The translations under genes were made by a program, and so were the position numbers. The notes beneath the pieces are model-generated. The model made no database searches and was not told where the DNA came from. It worked only from the letters and a program-made list of their open reading frames with translations. Below, one piece after another: positions 1 through 9,669 of a DNA stretch of 64,000 nt. The DNA lies in NCBI GenBank assembly GCA_965198325.1, contig CBDAPE010000016.1:310001-374000 (forward strand), written 5' to 3'. Each line of letters opens with the position of its first letter. Within the stretch, counting starts at the first letter, position 1. Source of the stretch: CBDAPE01 sp965198325 (GTDB taxonomy: Bacteria > Pseudomonadota > Alphaproteobacteria > UBA828 > JAPUJA01).

Positions 1-312
1 AAGGTCTCGATCATCGCGATGGCGATCAGCGCCGGCATGGCGGGAATCGGCGGCGCGATGATGGCGCCGCTGGTCATCGTCGATCCCCATATGGGTCATT
101 CGGTCATCATCACTGCCTTCATCGTGATGATCGTGGGCGGCATGGGCAGCCTCGAGGGCGCCGTCATCGCCGCTGTGCTCTACAGCTTCATGAATACCTT
201 CATGACCACCTTCGTCGACGGCGTGATTGCGACGATCTGCGGCCTGCTGCTCATGTTGCTCGTGTTGATGATCAAGCCCACTGGAATCATGGGGACCCGT
301 GATAAAGCTTAG
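1..312 (+). CDS. Branched-chain-type ABC transporter permease, LivH family (C-terminal part)
   Basis: The reading frame is open from the first base, so this is the 3' end of a gene entering from the left. About 103 residues are visible. Hydrophobic segments and the loop with GGMGSLEGAVIAA are typical of the last transmembrane segments of LivH-type permeases of high-affinity branched-chain amino acid, amide or urea ABC importers in the inner membrane. The stop overlaps the start of the following LivM-type permease by 14 bases, which indicates translational coupling. The substrate cannot be read from this fragment. The usual partners (periplasmic binding protein, two ATPases) are not in the window and probably lie to the left. 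Confidence 0.85.
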   Translation, partial: KVSIIAMAISAGMAGIGGAMMAPLVIVDPHMGHSVIITAFIVMIVGGMGSLEGAVIAAVLYSFMNTFMTTFVDGVIATICGLLLMLLVLMIKPTGIMGTRDKA

Positions 313-1276
313 GGACAACTGGCAATGGAGCTCGACCATCGCCGTTCTGCTGGCAGTGTGCTGCGTCCTGCCGTTCGTGCTGCGACCCTTCCAGCTCGAA
401 ATGATGATCTTCATGTTTCTCTACATCATGGTCACCTCGAGCTTCCGCCTGATCGCGGTGACCGGCGAATTTTCCCTGGCTCACGCCGTGATCATGGGCT
501 GCGGCGCCTACGCCAGCACGCTGATCAACAAATACACCGGGCTCTCGCCGTGGATAACGCTGCCCATGGGCGCCTTCGTCGCGGGCCTGATCTCCTACCT
601 GCTGACCTTCTCGCTCTTCCGCATGAAGATGTTTTATTTCCTCATCGGCTCGTTTGCAGCGGCCGAGGCGATCCGGCTGTGCTGGGACCGGTTCCGCGAT
701 CCTTTCGGCGGCTTTCGGGGCATCCGGCGAATTCCCGCACTTGAGATCGACATCCCGGGCGTCATCTACATCGACTTGGGCCACCCGGTCTTGTTCTATT
801 TCTTCGCGATGATCGTCGGGGTCGCCGTGCTCGTTATTCTCTATCGCGTCGAGCATTCCCGCTACGGACTCAACTTCCACGCCACCCACTGGCGGGACCT
901 GCTCGCCAGCTCTGTCGGGGTCAATTGCCGGCACTACCGCACCATTGCCTTTACCATTGCGGGCGCCATGGCGGGCCTCGCGGGCGGGTTGCTCGCGCAT
1001 TACATCGGGGCGATCAACCCCCATTTGTTTGCCTTGGGCGTGATGCTCTACATCTTGGTCTGGGCGATTGTCGGCGGTCTTGGCCATTTCGCCGGGCCGA
1101 TCATCGGCGTGGTCGTCCTCTCGATCATCGACGAGTTCGCGCGCTCGGCCCAGGAATTCCGGCCGATGATTTACGGCGCGATCCTGATCGCGACCATCCT
1201 GTTCCTGCCCGAAGGGCTGGTCAGCCTGCCCGACAGGCTCAAACCCCTGTGGAACCGCATCCGGGGCAACGGCTGA
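299..1276 (+). CDS. Branched-chain-type ABC transporter permease, LivM family
   Basis: A 325-residue polytopic membrane protein, the usual length for LivM permeases. It starts at GTG inside the end of the upstream LivH-type gene; the alternative ATG at 325 is in another frame. The sequence shows many hydrophobic helices and the family's conserved stretch around GGLGHFAGPIIG near the C-terminus, followed by the usual short cytoplasmic tail ending near LVSLPDRL. It should pair with the LivH subunit to form the channel of an importer for amino acids, amides or related small nitrogen compounds. Given the amine-catabolic genes downstream, a methylated amine or amide substrate is possible, but this is inference from neighbourhood only. 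Confidence 0.88.
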   Translation: MIKLRDNWQWSSTIAVLLAVCCVLPFVLRPFQLEMMIFMFLYIMVTSSFRLIAVTGEFSLAHAVIMGCGAYASTLINKYTGLSPWITLPMGAFVAGLISYLLTFSLFRMKMFYFLIGSFAAAEAIRLCWDRFRDPFGGFRGIRRIPALEIDIPGVIYIDLGHPVLFYFFAMIVGVAVLVILYRVEHSRYGLNFHATHWRDLLASSVGVNCRHYRTIAFTIAGAMAGLAGGLLAHYIGAINPHLFALGVMLYILVWAIVGGLGHFAGPIIGVVVLSIIDEFARSAQEFRPMIYGAILIATILFLPEGLVSLPDRLKPLWNRIRGNG

Positions 1277-1414
1277 TTGCCGACTCGGAACAATTCGCGT
1301 CGCCCGGTTCTCGCCAGCACGCCTTCAAAATCCTATTCTGATCCATAAGCCAGTGCGCTGAGCGCGCCGGCAACGGTTCCGCGATAGGTGCGCGTGTGGT
1401 GGATGATCGCCCCG

Positions 1415-3004
1415 ATGCCGAAACCCCGCCGGCTCGGCGTGCCCGACGCGCTGGCGCTCGTCCAGGAGCATCTCAAAGCCGGTCGGGCGGCGCAGGCCGA
1501 ATCGATCGCGGGGCAACTTGCGGAGCAGCTGCCCGACCATCCCGACGCGCTCTATCTTCACGCCGCGGCGTTGCGCGCACTGGGTCGCCCCGCTGACGCG
1601 CTTGGTCCCTTGAAGACTCTCGTCGAGCGCCGGCCTGAGCTGTTGCGGCCCGCGCTTGAGCTTGGTGCGCTTCTGATCGAGCTTGGGCGGATTGATGACG
1701 CCGTCGCCCATTATGCGGCGGCTGCCGAGCGGTTTCCCGAGTCGGCCGACTGCGCCTTCAACCACGGCGTCGCCCTGTTGAAAAGCGGGCAGGCCGAGGC
1801 CGCTCTCGCCCGCTTCGAATCCGTGTCGCGGATCTGGCCCGACCTGGCCGCGGCGAAGAAGGGCCTGGGCAGTGCGTTTCGCTCTCTCGGTCGGCTCAAG
1901 GAGGCCGAGGCCGTGCTTCGCGAGGCAATCGCGGCGGCCCCCGTCGACCCAGAAAATCATGTGACCCTTGGCAACGTGTTGCGCGATCAGGGCCGGCTCG
2001 AAGAGGCCGTCGCGGCTTACGATGCGGGCCTTGTGGTCGAGCCGGTCAACGTCACGGGTCGGTACAACCGGGCGCTGGCTCTCCTTACGAGTGGTGAGCT
2101 CGCCTCGGGTTTCGCCGAATACGAGGCGGCTCGTTTCGCCCAGTATGCCGCCGATCCTGCGCGATTTCCCGGCAAGGGCCGCCTGCCCGTCGAGAAACCG
2201 CCCTGGGACGGCGCAGACCTCGCGGGCCGCTCGATCCTGCTTCATACGGAGCAGGGCGCCGGCGATGCCATTCAGTTCGCCCGCTATGTGCCGCTCGTGG
2301 CCGCTCGCGGGGCCGGGCGCGTCACGCTGCTCTGTCCGCCGGCCCTCGGGCGCCTGTTCCAGGGCCTGTCGGGGGCCGATGCGGTGGTTACCGATCTGGC
2401 CGCGGCCGGCTCCTTCGATTGCTTCGCCTCCCTGGTCAGCTTGCCCGCCCTGCTCGAAACCACGCTCGCAACCGTCCCTGCGGACTGTCCCTACCTCCGG
2501 CCGCCGGACGAGGCCGTCGCTCTCGATGCACCCGAGGGCTCGCTCAAGGTCGGGATCGTCTGGTCGGGCAGTGTGACCTATCTCAACAACGCGCGCCGCC
2601 GCGGCACACTCGATGATCTCGCTCCCCTGTTCGATCGCCCGGGTGCCGTGTTCTTCAGTCTCCAGAAGGGCCCGCCGGTAACCGAGCTGGCGGCGTTCGG
2701 CGAGGCCGGGCGAATTGTCGATTTGGCCGGGCGGCTTTCCGACTACGCTTCGACCGCTGCATTGATCGATGCGCTCGATCTTGTTATCGCGACGGATACC
2801 GCCGTGCCTCATCTGGCGGGCGCACTCGCGAAGCCCGTCTGGGTTCTCCTCTCCGAACCCGCCGACTGGCGCTGGCTGCGGGGGCGCGACGACTGCCCCT
2901 GGTATCCCACCATGCGGCTGTTCCGCCAGAAAAAGCGCGGGGACTGGTCGGGGCCGGTGGCCCGTGTGCGCGCCGCGCTCGAAGCCCATGCGTCGGCGTC
3001 CTGA
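1415..3004 (+). CDS. TPR-repeat protein with glycosyltransferase family 9-like C-terminal domain
   Basis: A 529-residue protein starting at the ATG that gives MPKPRRLG; in-frame GTG 1388 and ATG 1403 are alternatives and no start has a clear ribosome site. The first ~240 residues are alpha-helical repeats with the tetratricopeptide pattern (for example LGRLKEAEAVLREAI and LGNVLRDQGRLEEAVAAYD). The C-terminal half carries the signature of heptosyltransferase-like domains fused to TPRs: DLVIATDTAVPHLAGAL followed by a WYPTMRLFRQ-type ending. Such proteins are common in alphaproteobacteria and are presumed to glycosylate or bind surface or protein partners; a specific substrate is not known. It lies alone between the transporter genes and L1, with no sign of co-function. 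Confidence 0.8.
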   Translation: MPKPRRLGVPDALALVQEHLKAGRAAQAESIAGQLAEQLPDHPDALYLHAAALRALGRPADALGPLKTLVERRPELLRPALELGALLIELGRIDDAVAHYAAAAERFPESADCAFNHGVALLKSGQAEAALARFESVSRIWPDLAAAKKGLGSAFRSLGRLKEAEAVLREAIAAAPVDPENHVTLGNVLRDQGRLEEAVAAYDAGLVVEPVNVTGRYNRALALLTSGELASGFAEYEAARFAQYAADPARFPGKGRLPVEKPPWDGADLAGRSILLHTEQGAGDAIQFARYVPLVAARGAGRVTLLCPPALGRLFQGLSGADAVVTDLAAAGSFDCFASLVSLPALLETTLATVPADCPYLRPPDEAVALDAPEGSLKVGIVWSGSVTYLNNARRRGTLDDLAPLFDRPGAVFFSLQKGPPVTELAAFGEAGRIVDLAGRLSDYASTAALIDALDLVIATDTAVPHLAGALAKPVWVLLSEPADWRWLRGRDDCPWYPTMRLFRQKKRGDWSGPVARVRAALEAHASAS

Positions 3005-3107
3005 TCGGGTCGCTTTAGCCCTTTGCCGCCGCCCTGTCTCGGCGTTATCGTAAGCCCACAACGATAAGGGTTCGGCCCCGGGGCCGGTTTGATGAGGGAG
3101 AGAGACC

Positions 3108-5282
3108 ATGGTGCGCGATCCCAAATACGATTGCCTTTTCGAGCCTGTGAAAATCGGTCCCAAGACCGCCCGGAACCGGTTTTTCGGGGTGCCCCACTGC
3201 AACAATGCGGGCTCCGATCGGGCGGGGACCCAGGCCCATTTCCGTGCCATGAAGGTCGAGGGCGGCTGGGCGGTCGCCTGCACGGAATATTGCTCGATCA
3301 GCCCCGATAGCGATGACGTGCCCCATACCAGCGTGCGTCTGTGGGACGACGGCGACATTATCAACCTGCGCGCCATGACTGATCTCATCCATACCCATGA
3401 CGGCCTTGCCGGTGTGCAGCTCTGGTATGGGGGCGGCTATTCGCAAGGCATGGAGTCCTTCAATCCCCAGCGGGGGCCGAGCGAGTACCCCAACGGTCAC
3501 GACACCCAGAACTACTCCCACGAGATGGATCACGATGATATCGGGGACGTCATCCGGCTCTATGCCGAAGCCGCGAAGCGCGGCCGCGACGCAGGTTTCG
3601 ACTATATCGAAATTATCGGCTCCGATTCGCACCTGCCGCTCCAGTTCCTGATCGAGGAGTTCAACCACCGCACCGACGAATATGGCGGCTCGTTCGAGAA
3701 CCGCGCGCGCTTCTGGCTTGAGCTGCTCGAAGCGCTGAAAGCGGCGGTCGGCGACGACTGCGCGGTGGGCAACCGCTATTCGGTTGATGCCCTGCACGGG
3801 CCCGACGGGTTCGATCTCGAAAAGGGCGTGCGCTTCGTCGAGATGGTCGAGGCCCGGGGCCTATGCGACCTGTGGAACGTCAAGGTTTCCGATTACAACG
3901 GGTGGGGCAACGATTCCGGCCCGTCGCGATTCTTCAAGGCCCACAACCAGGGTTGGGCAACCAAGCCGGTCAAGGAGGCGGCGAGTGTGCCCGTCGTCCA
4001 GGTCGGCCGCCTGACCAGCCCCGACGACATGGTCGATGTGATCCGCAACGGCGAGGCCGACATGATCGGCGGCGCCCGGCCGTCGATCGCCGATCCGTTT
4101 CTGCCCATCAAAATCGAGGAGGGACGCAACGAGGACATCCGCGAATGCATCGGCTGCAACGTCTGCGTCTCGCGGTTCTGGATCGGTGCACCCATGGCCT
4201 GTACCCAGAACGCGACCGCTATGGAGGAATACCGTCGCGGCTGGCATCCCGAGACCTTCGACAAGGCGCCCGATCCCTGTTCGGTGCTCGTGGTCGGCGC
4301 CGGGCCGGCGGGTATGGAATGCGCGCGGATCCTGGGCGTTCGAGGCTACGACGTGCATCTGCGCGAGGCCGAAGCCGAGCTCGGCGGCAACATCAAGAAC
4401 GTCATGCGCTACCCGGGTCTTGCCGAATGGGGGCGCATCGTCACGTACCGCCAGATCCAGCTCGACAAGCTCAAGACCGTCGAGGTCCATACCGGCATCG
4501 GCGAGATGGTCGCGGACGACGTCATCGGATACGGCGCCGACAAGGTGGTGATCGCCGTCGGCGCGGCTTGGCGGAGCGATGGTCTCTCGGGTGTCGATCA
4601 CGCCGCGATCCCCGGCGTCGATGCGAGCTTGCCCCAGATCTGCACGCCCGAGCAGGTGATGGCGGGCAAAGATGTGGGCGATCGTGTCGTGGTGCTCGAT
4701 GCGGACGGCTACTATACGGGCATCGGCATGGCCGAGCTGTGTGCCGACCAGGGCAAGCAGGTCACCATGATCAGCGACAAGCCGGCCGCGTCGTACTACT
4801 CGGAATACACGCTCGAGGGCGAAAACGTACAGCGCATGCTGGTCGAGAAAAACATCGCCGTGCTTGGCAATCACTGGGCCGAGAAGGTCGAGGCGGGTAA
4901 TCAGACGACCGTGACCGCCTACAACGTCTACCGCGACGGCTACATGATCCAGATGCCGCCGACCCCGGGCAAGAACCCCCGGACGGAGAGCGACGTGGTA
5001 ACCGAGCTCGCCTGCGACACGGTGATCTTGGTGACCGCGCGAAAATCCAACGATGCCCTGTTCAAAGCAATCAAGGCCCGAAAAGCGGAATGGGCGGACA
5101 ACGATCTGCAGGCGGTCTATCACATCGGCGACTGTTACAGCCCGCGCATTCCCCAGCTCTGCATCTGGGAAGGTCATCGCATCGCCCGGGAGTTCGAGAG
5201 CGATAACCCGCAAGTCCCCTTGCCCTTCACCCGCGAGCGGCGCATCTGGGGCGACGACACCATGCCCAGCCTGTCCAGTTAA
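3108..5282 (+). CDS. TMADH-like flavin/iron-sulfur oxidoreductase L1 (class with Tyr60, without Tyr169/His172)
   Basis: A 724-residue enzyme close to the 729 of trimethylamine dehydrogenase, colinear with it: N-terminal FMN TIM barrel (1-~390), [4Fe-4S] motif CIGCNVC...C, then two Rossmann-like domains with GAGPAGMECARILG. The ATG has a GAGGGAGAG ribosome site. By TMADH numbering the flavinylated Cys30 (VPHCNN), Tyr60 (TEYCS), Trp264 and Asp267 (GWGNDSG) are present. The substrate-side Tyr169 and His172 are Ile and Asp (EIIGSDSH), and Trp355 of the aromatic bowl is Phe (CVSRF). The family oxidatively demethylates amines (TMADH, DgcA, N-methylproline demethylase) or deaminates them (histamine dehydrogenase). 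The altered pocket argues against trimethylamine as substrate. It resembles L2 and L3 most. Electron acceptor, usually ETF, is not encoded nearby. Confidence 0.93.
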   Translation: MVRDPKYDCLFEPVKIGPKTARNRFFGVPHCNNAGSDRAGTQAHFRAMKVEGGWAVACTEYCSISPDSDDVPHTSVRLWDDGDIINLRAMTDLIHTHDGLAGVQLWYGGGYSQGMESFNPQRGPSEYPNGHDTQNYSHEMDHDDIGDVIRLYAEAAKRGRDAGFDYIEIIGSDSHLPLQFLIEEFNHRTDEYGGSFENRARFWLELLEALKAAVGDDCAVGNRYSVDALHGPDGFDLEKGVRFVEMVEARGLCDLWNVKVSDYNGWGNDSGPSRFFKAHNQGWATKPVKEAASVPVVQVGRLTSPDDMVDVIRNGEADMIGGARPSIADPFLPIKIEEGRNEDIRECIGCNVCVSRFWIGAPMACTQNATAMEEYRRGWHPETFDKAPDPCSVLVVGAGPAGMECARILGVRGYDVHLREAEAELGGNIKNVMRYPGLAEWGRIVTYRQIQLDKLKTVEVHTGIGEMVADDVIGYGADKVVIAVGAAWRSDGLSGVDHAAIPGVDASLPQICTPEQVMAGKDVGDRVVVLDADGYYTGIGMAELCADQGKQVTMISDKPAASYYSEYTLEGENVQRMLVEKNIAVLGNHWAEKVEAGNQTTVTAYNVYRDGYMIQMPPTPGKNPRTESDVVTELACDTVILVTARKSNDALFKAIKARKAEWADNDLQAVYHIGDCYSPRIPQLCIWEGHRIAREFESDNPQVPLPFTRERRIWGDDTMPSLSS

Positions 5283-5312
5283 TCGGACCGGCGCTGCGGC
5301 GGGAGCGAATCT

Positions 5313-5390
5313 GTGGCCCGCGACCCTAAATTCGATCCACTCTTCGAACCGGTGCGTAACGGCCCGAAAACGGCGATGGCGATTCCTTGA
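5313..5390 (+). pseudogene. 5' remnant of another TMADH-like gene
   Basis: Thirty bases after the L1 stop a GTG behind GGGAG opens a frame whose first 21 codons match the conserved N-terminus of the family (ARDPKFDPLFEPV, then GPKTA). The match ends abruptly and the frame stops at 5388-5390. Nothing of the remaining ~700 codons is present. This is a deleted tenth copy of the family; the following sequence belongs to a different gene relic. It shows that the array once held more copies. Confidence 0.85.
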
Positions 5391-5487
5391 CGCTCATTTC
5401 CGACATACTCAATTACAAACCGAGTCCCCTGGCCATTACCGACGCCGTGACCAGCGGCGCCATCGATACGTCTGCAAAAGGCGCCGA

Positions 5488-5655
5488 GGCATTCGCGTCA
5501 ATGCGCTTAACCCGTCGGTATTGGAAGAGTCCTGGGACGTGTATGGAGAAATGATGCCTGGAATTCAACCGGTGCCGGGTCGTTTGGTCGGCAAGGCCCT
5601 TGGACGCGCCGTCGACGGCTTCCTCAACGGTGAAGTTATCTATGTGAACGCTTGA
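5488..5655 (+). pseudogene. C-terminal relic of a short-chain dehydrogenase/reductase (SDR)
   Basis: The last 55 codons before the stop at 5655 read like the end of an SDR: GIRVNALNPSV, the conserved strand and loop after the active-site helix, then a C-terminus ending in GEVIYVNA. The preceding 100 bases hold out-of-frame SDR-like scraps (AKGAEAFA). No start, glycine-rich nucleotide motif or YxxxK motif is present in frame. The gene has lost its 5' two thirds. It abuts the TMADH remnant at 5313-5390, so one deletion may have joined the two. Confidence 0.65.
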
Positions 5656-6065
5656 TGGCACCGTGCACTTTTGTGCTGTCACGCTAAAGCAAGCAGTCTT
5701 CAAGAAAACCGATGCGCCCATAGCCTCAGGCCAATACGAGACCGATCCCGGCCATCAGTGGGCGCCGGCCTCATTGTCGGGAAATGGCTAGAAGAAAACG
5801 CCATGGTCGCATCGAAATAGCGGCTGCACTCAGGTGCCGGGCAGACATTCAGAGGGATTAGGTCTGCTCTATCTCAAAAAGCAGTAAAATGTAGACCGAG
5901 CGTTAGGATTGCTCCTGACCCTTAGCGGCCATTCGGTCGTGACCTTCGCTCTTGGCGGATACGGACTGATCGCCGCTCGCCAAACACCGAACATGGTCTA
6001 AACTAACGGGTGGTACTAACCGTCGGGGCAGGGCAGTTGAGCGCGTTGCAACTGATAGTGCGGGC
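5656..6065. other. 410-bp stretch with no recognised gene
   Basis: I see no convincing coding frame on either strand, no terminator hairpin with a T run, and no repeat shared with the rest of the window. The base composition is lower in GC than flanking genes. It sits between two gene relics and the broken DmpA-type gene, so it is probably decayed former coding sequence. Confidence 0.5.
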
Positions 6066-7203
6066 ATGGAAAAGTCGCTCGTGAGTGGTCCGAAAACCCA
6101 CCTAGCGGATGGCCGTCCCCGCGCCCGTGCTCTCGGTCTGCCCTTTCCCGGCGTTTGCGGGCCGACCAACTCTATCACCGATATTCCGGGCGTTGAGGTC
6201 GGCTACACGACGTTGATTGGCGGAGACGACGCCCGTGTCGTGGGCCAGGGCCCCGTGCGCACCGGCGTCACGGCGATCCTGCCGCGGGGCAAGGGCACTG
6301 AGATCAAACCGTTTGGGCCGCGTCCTATTCGCTGAACGGTTGCGGCGAAATGACGGCCGCGCACTGGATCCGTGATTACGGATATTTCGCGGGGCCGATG
6401 TGCATCACGAATACGCACTCTCTCGGCATCGCCCACCACGCGATCGCAAAGTGGATGCGTCGGCATTACGACCCGGAATCCTGGGGGCACTATAATTGGG
6501 CCATGCCGGTGGTCGCGGAAACCTGGGACGGCTACTTAAGCGATATCGACGGCTTCCACGTGACGGAAGAGCACGTCTTCGCTGCGATCGAGGGTGCCCG
6601 CTCCGGACCGATTGCCGAAGGCAACGTCGGCGGCGGGACGGGAATGACTGCCTATGAATTCAAGGGCGGGACGGGAACCGCCTCACGGTCCATCGAGATC
6701 AACGGCGAACGGTTCGTCGTGGCCGCTCTCGCCCAGGCGAACTTCGGAATGCGGGATTGGTTCACCGTGCTGGGCGTTCCGGTTGGGCAGTTTGTCAGGG
6801 AAGGAACCTACCGGCGCCATGATGAGGGTCGATCATCGTCGCCGTTGGCACCGATGCGCCGTTGCTGCCGATCCAGCTCGACCGCATGGCTCGGCGTATC
6901 GCGATAGGCATAAGCCGCACGGGAACGCCCGGCAGCGACTACTCGGGCGATATCTTTCTCGCCTTCTCGACGGCAAATCCCCATTCGCGCCGTGAACCGG
7001 TGGATTTCGGTAATTATGTGTTCACGCCGCACGAATGGCTCGATCCGATCTTTCAGGGAACAGTCGAATCAACTGAGGAAGCAGTGATCAATGCGATGAT
7101 CGCCGCGGAGACGATGACGGGCTGCGACGACCGGACAGTGCTTGCGATCGATCACGACGAGCTGCGCGGGGTGATGGCGCAATTCAATCGCTTGGCGGAT
7201 TGA
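6066..7203 (+). pseudogene. Broken P1/S58-family peptidase (DmpA-like aminopeptidase/amidase)
   Basis: Three consecutive frames together read as one DmpA/L-aminopeptidase-D-esterase protein of about 379 residues, the normal family length. Frame one (6066 on) has ITDIPGVEVGYTT. Frame two starts near 6320 and has SLNGCGEMT, ITNTHSLG and GNVGGGTGM. Frame three starts near 6833 and has TDAPLLPIQLDRMARR and SGDIFLAFSTAN. Each junction is explained by loss of one base. The second falls in GAGGGT-CGATC, exactly where a Gly-Ser pair would provide the autoproteolytic serine nucleophile of this family. The family cleaves N-terminal residues or amides after self-processing. Two separate lesions make a true pseudogene likely. 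Confidence 0.82.
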
Positions 7204-7349
7204 TTCTGCGGGCAGTGTCAAAGCAAACCGTCTTGAGCCGGCAAGGAATCTCGCCAAGTCGCTTAATCCAATTTATTCTGACAAGGCCAAGCAAACGCCA
7301 AAAGCGTGCGGGTCGAGCGGACGACCGAGCCAGGGGAGACTAGCAGGCG

Positions 7350-9532
7350 ATGACACACGAGGCCCGCTACGACGTTTTGTTCGAACCGGTGAATTTCGGC
7401 CCGAAGACGGCAAAAAACCGCTTCTTCGCCGTGCCACATTGCACCAACGCGGGCTCCGACCGGCCGGGTATGCAGGCGGCCTTTCGCGCCATGAAGGCCG
7501 AAGGCGGCTGGGCTGTCGCCTGCGTTGAATACTGCTCGGTTGCTCCCGAGGTCGACGATACGCCCAATATCAGTGCCCGGTTATGGGACGAGGGCGATGC
7601 TCGCAATCTTGGCTGCACCGCCGAGGCGGTTCACGCGGCGGGCGGGCTTGCCGGCATCCAGCTCTGCTATGGGGGCGCGAACGCCCAGGCGCTCGAAACC
7701 CGCGGCACGCCCCGCGGGCCGAGCCCGCTTCCTTCCGAGTATGCCTACCAGACCTACGCCGAGGAGTGCGATGTCGATGACATCGCGGATATAATGCGGA
7801 TATAATCAAGTGCTATGTCATGGCGGCGCGGCGCGCCCGCGACGTGGGCTTCGACTATATCGAGCTCATCGGCTCGGATTCCCACATGCCGATACAGTTT
7901 CTCCAGCGCCGCTACAACAAGCGCGCCGACGACTACGGCGGCTCGTTCGACAACCGCGCCCGTTTCTGGCTGGAGCTTCTCGGAGCCTTGAAAGCGAGTG
8001 TTGGTGCCGAGTGTGCGGTGGGCAACCGTATCGCCATCGACAGCCTGCAAGGCCCCGACGGGCTTGAACTCGAAGAAGGTCTGCGCTTTGTCGAGCGTGT
8101 CACCGCCGAGGGGCTGTGCGATCTGTGGGACGTCAAGATTTCCAATCTCTCGGGCTGGAGCAACGATTCCGGGCCGTCGCGCTTTTTTAAAGCTCATAAT
8201 CAGGGCTGGGCGACTAAGCCGGTCAAGGACATCGCCGACGTCCCGGTCGTTCAGGTCGGCCGGCTCACCAGTCCCGACGACATGGTCGCGGTGATCCGTG
8301 ACGGCGAAGCAGATTTCATCGGTGGTGCGCGGCCCTCGATTGCCGATCCCTTTCTGCCCAGCAAGATCGAACGGGGCCGCGCCGAGGACATCCGCGAATG
8401 CATCGGATGTAACGTCTGCGTCGCCTATTTCCACCTCATGGCGCCGATTGGCTGCACCCAGAACGCCACCGTGATGGAAGAATACCGTCGGGGCTGGCAT
8501 CCGGAGGAATTCGAGGCCGCTTCCAATCCGTGCTCGGTCCTCGTCGTTGGTGCCGGACCCGCGGGGCTCGAATGCGCGCGCGTGCTCGGCTCGCGGGGCT
8601 ACGACGTTCATCTCCTCGAAGCCGAGGCCGAGATCGGCGGGCAGATGCGCGACGTTGTTCGCTATCCGGGGTTGGCTGAATGGGGCCGCATTGTCACCTG
8701 GCGCGAAGGCCAGATCGCGAAGCTCCCGAATGTCGAGGTTCACCGCGACGCCCGGCTCAATGCCGAGGCGGTGTTGGCCTACGGTGCCGAGCGGGTGGTG
8801 GTAGCGACCGGCGCGGGCTGGCGCGATGACGGGCTCTCGGGCCTGACAAACAAGGCCATCGAGGGTGTTTCGGCCGACGACCCGGCCTATTGTACGCCCA
8901 CACAGGTGATGGCGGGCAAGGCGATAGGCAAGCGGGCCGTGGTGCTCGATGACGATGGCTACTTCACCGGCGTCGCGATGGCTGAACTGCTGGCGGATCG
9001 GGGCTGTGCGGTCACCCTCATCACTCCGTTTCCCGAGGCCTCGCCGTTTTCCGACAACACGCTGGAGGCGGATAACCTGCGCCGCCTGCTGATCGAGAAG
9101 AATATCGAGGTTCGTCCGCTCTGCTGGGTAGAACGCGCGGAGCCCGGCGAGGGGGTCACGCTCAGCGTGGTTTCCAACTACGGCGAGGGTCACGCCCTGC
9201 AATTCCCGCCGGTTCCCGGGCGCTCCCCGCGCGCGGCCCTGGGCGAGCCCGAACGCCTGGTTTGCGATACGGTTGTGCTGGTCACGGCACGGCGCTCGGA
9301 TGATGCACTCTACCGCGAGCTTCGCGCCCGCGCCACCGAGTGGCCGGCCTATGGCTTCGAGGCGGTTTTGCGGATCGGCGATTGCCGCACGCCGCGCCTC
9401 ATCCAGCAGGCAGTATTCGACGGCCACCGCCTCGCGCGCGAGTTCGAAAGCGCCGATCCCATGAAACCGCAACCCTTCATCCGCGAACGGCATATCTGGG
9501 GCCAGGAGAGTATGCCCGAGAGCACAGGTTGA
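7350..9532 (+). pseudogene. TMADH-like oxidoreductase L2, frameshifted by an 11-bp tandem duplication
   Basis: The N-terminal 150 codons (7350-~7800) and the rest (from ~7796 in another frame, to 9532) form one 723-residue family member once one copy of an exact 11-bp tandem repeat is removed. All key elements are otherwise intact: Cys30 (VPHCTN), Tyr60 (VEYCS), Trp264/Asp267 (GWSNDSG), four Fe-S cysteines (CIGCNVC...C) and GAGPAGLECARVLG. Like L1 it has Ile and Asp in place of Tyr169/His172 (ELIGSDSH) and Phe for Trp355 (CVAYF). The rest of the gene has no further lesion, so inactivation is recent, reversible by slippage, or an assembly artefact. The ATG at 7350 follows GGGGAGAC. Confidence 0.9.
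7785..7806 (+). repeat. 11-bp exact tandem duplication inside L2
   Basis: GCGGATATAAT occurs twice head to tail (7785-7795 and 7796-7806). Deleting one copy restores codons for D-I-A-D-I-I-K, matching the family in this helix, and brings the downstream frame back into register. Confidence 0.95.
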
Positions 9533-9539
9533 TCGTAGA

Positions 9540-9659
9540 GCGTTTTCCGATCGGAAATCATCGGGAAACGCGACAAGCCGCGACTGCGGCCCGCCGGGAG
9601 CCCGGCGGGAGACTGCGTGCCGCTTGAACGCAAGATCAATCGGGTGAGCCCGATTGATC
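9540..9659. terminator. Three consecutive hairpins between convergent genes
   Basis: Three inverted repeats follow one another: arms 9540-9551/9560-9571 (one mismatch); 9590-9598/9601-9609 (perfect 9-bp, 2-nt loop); 9634-9644/9649-9659 (perfect 11-bp, loop TGAG). No T run follows. The position between the end of L2 and the end of the acyl-CoA ligase suggests a bidirectional transcription stop or REP-like cluster. Confidence 0.5.
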
Positions 9660-9669
9660 GGATAACCCT

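Noticed and set aside
3108..9532. L1-L3 as NADH:flavin oxidoreductases or 2,4-dienoyl-CoA reductase
   Set aside because: Cys30 in VPHC, the ARDPKYD start, the C-terminal fold and ~724-residue length match the TMADH branch; 2,4-dienoyl-CoA reductase lacks the Cys30 flavin link and is shorter.
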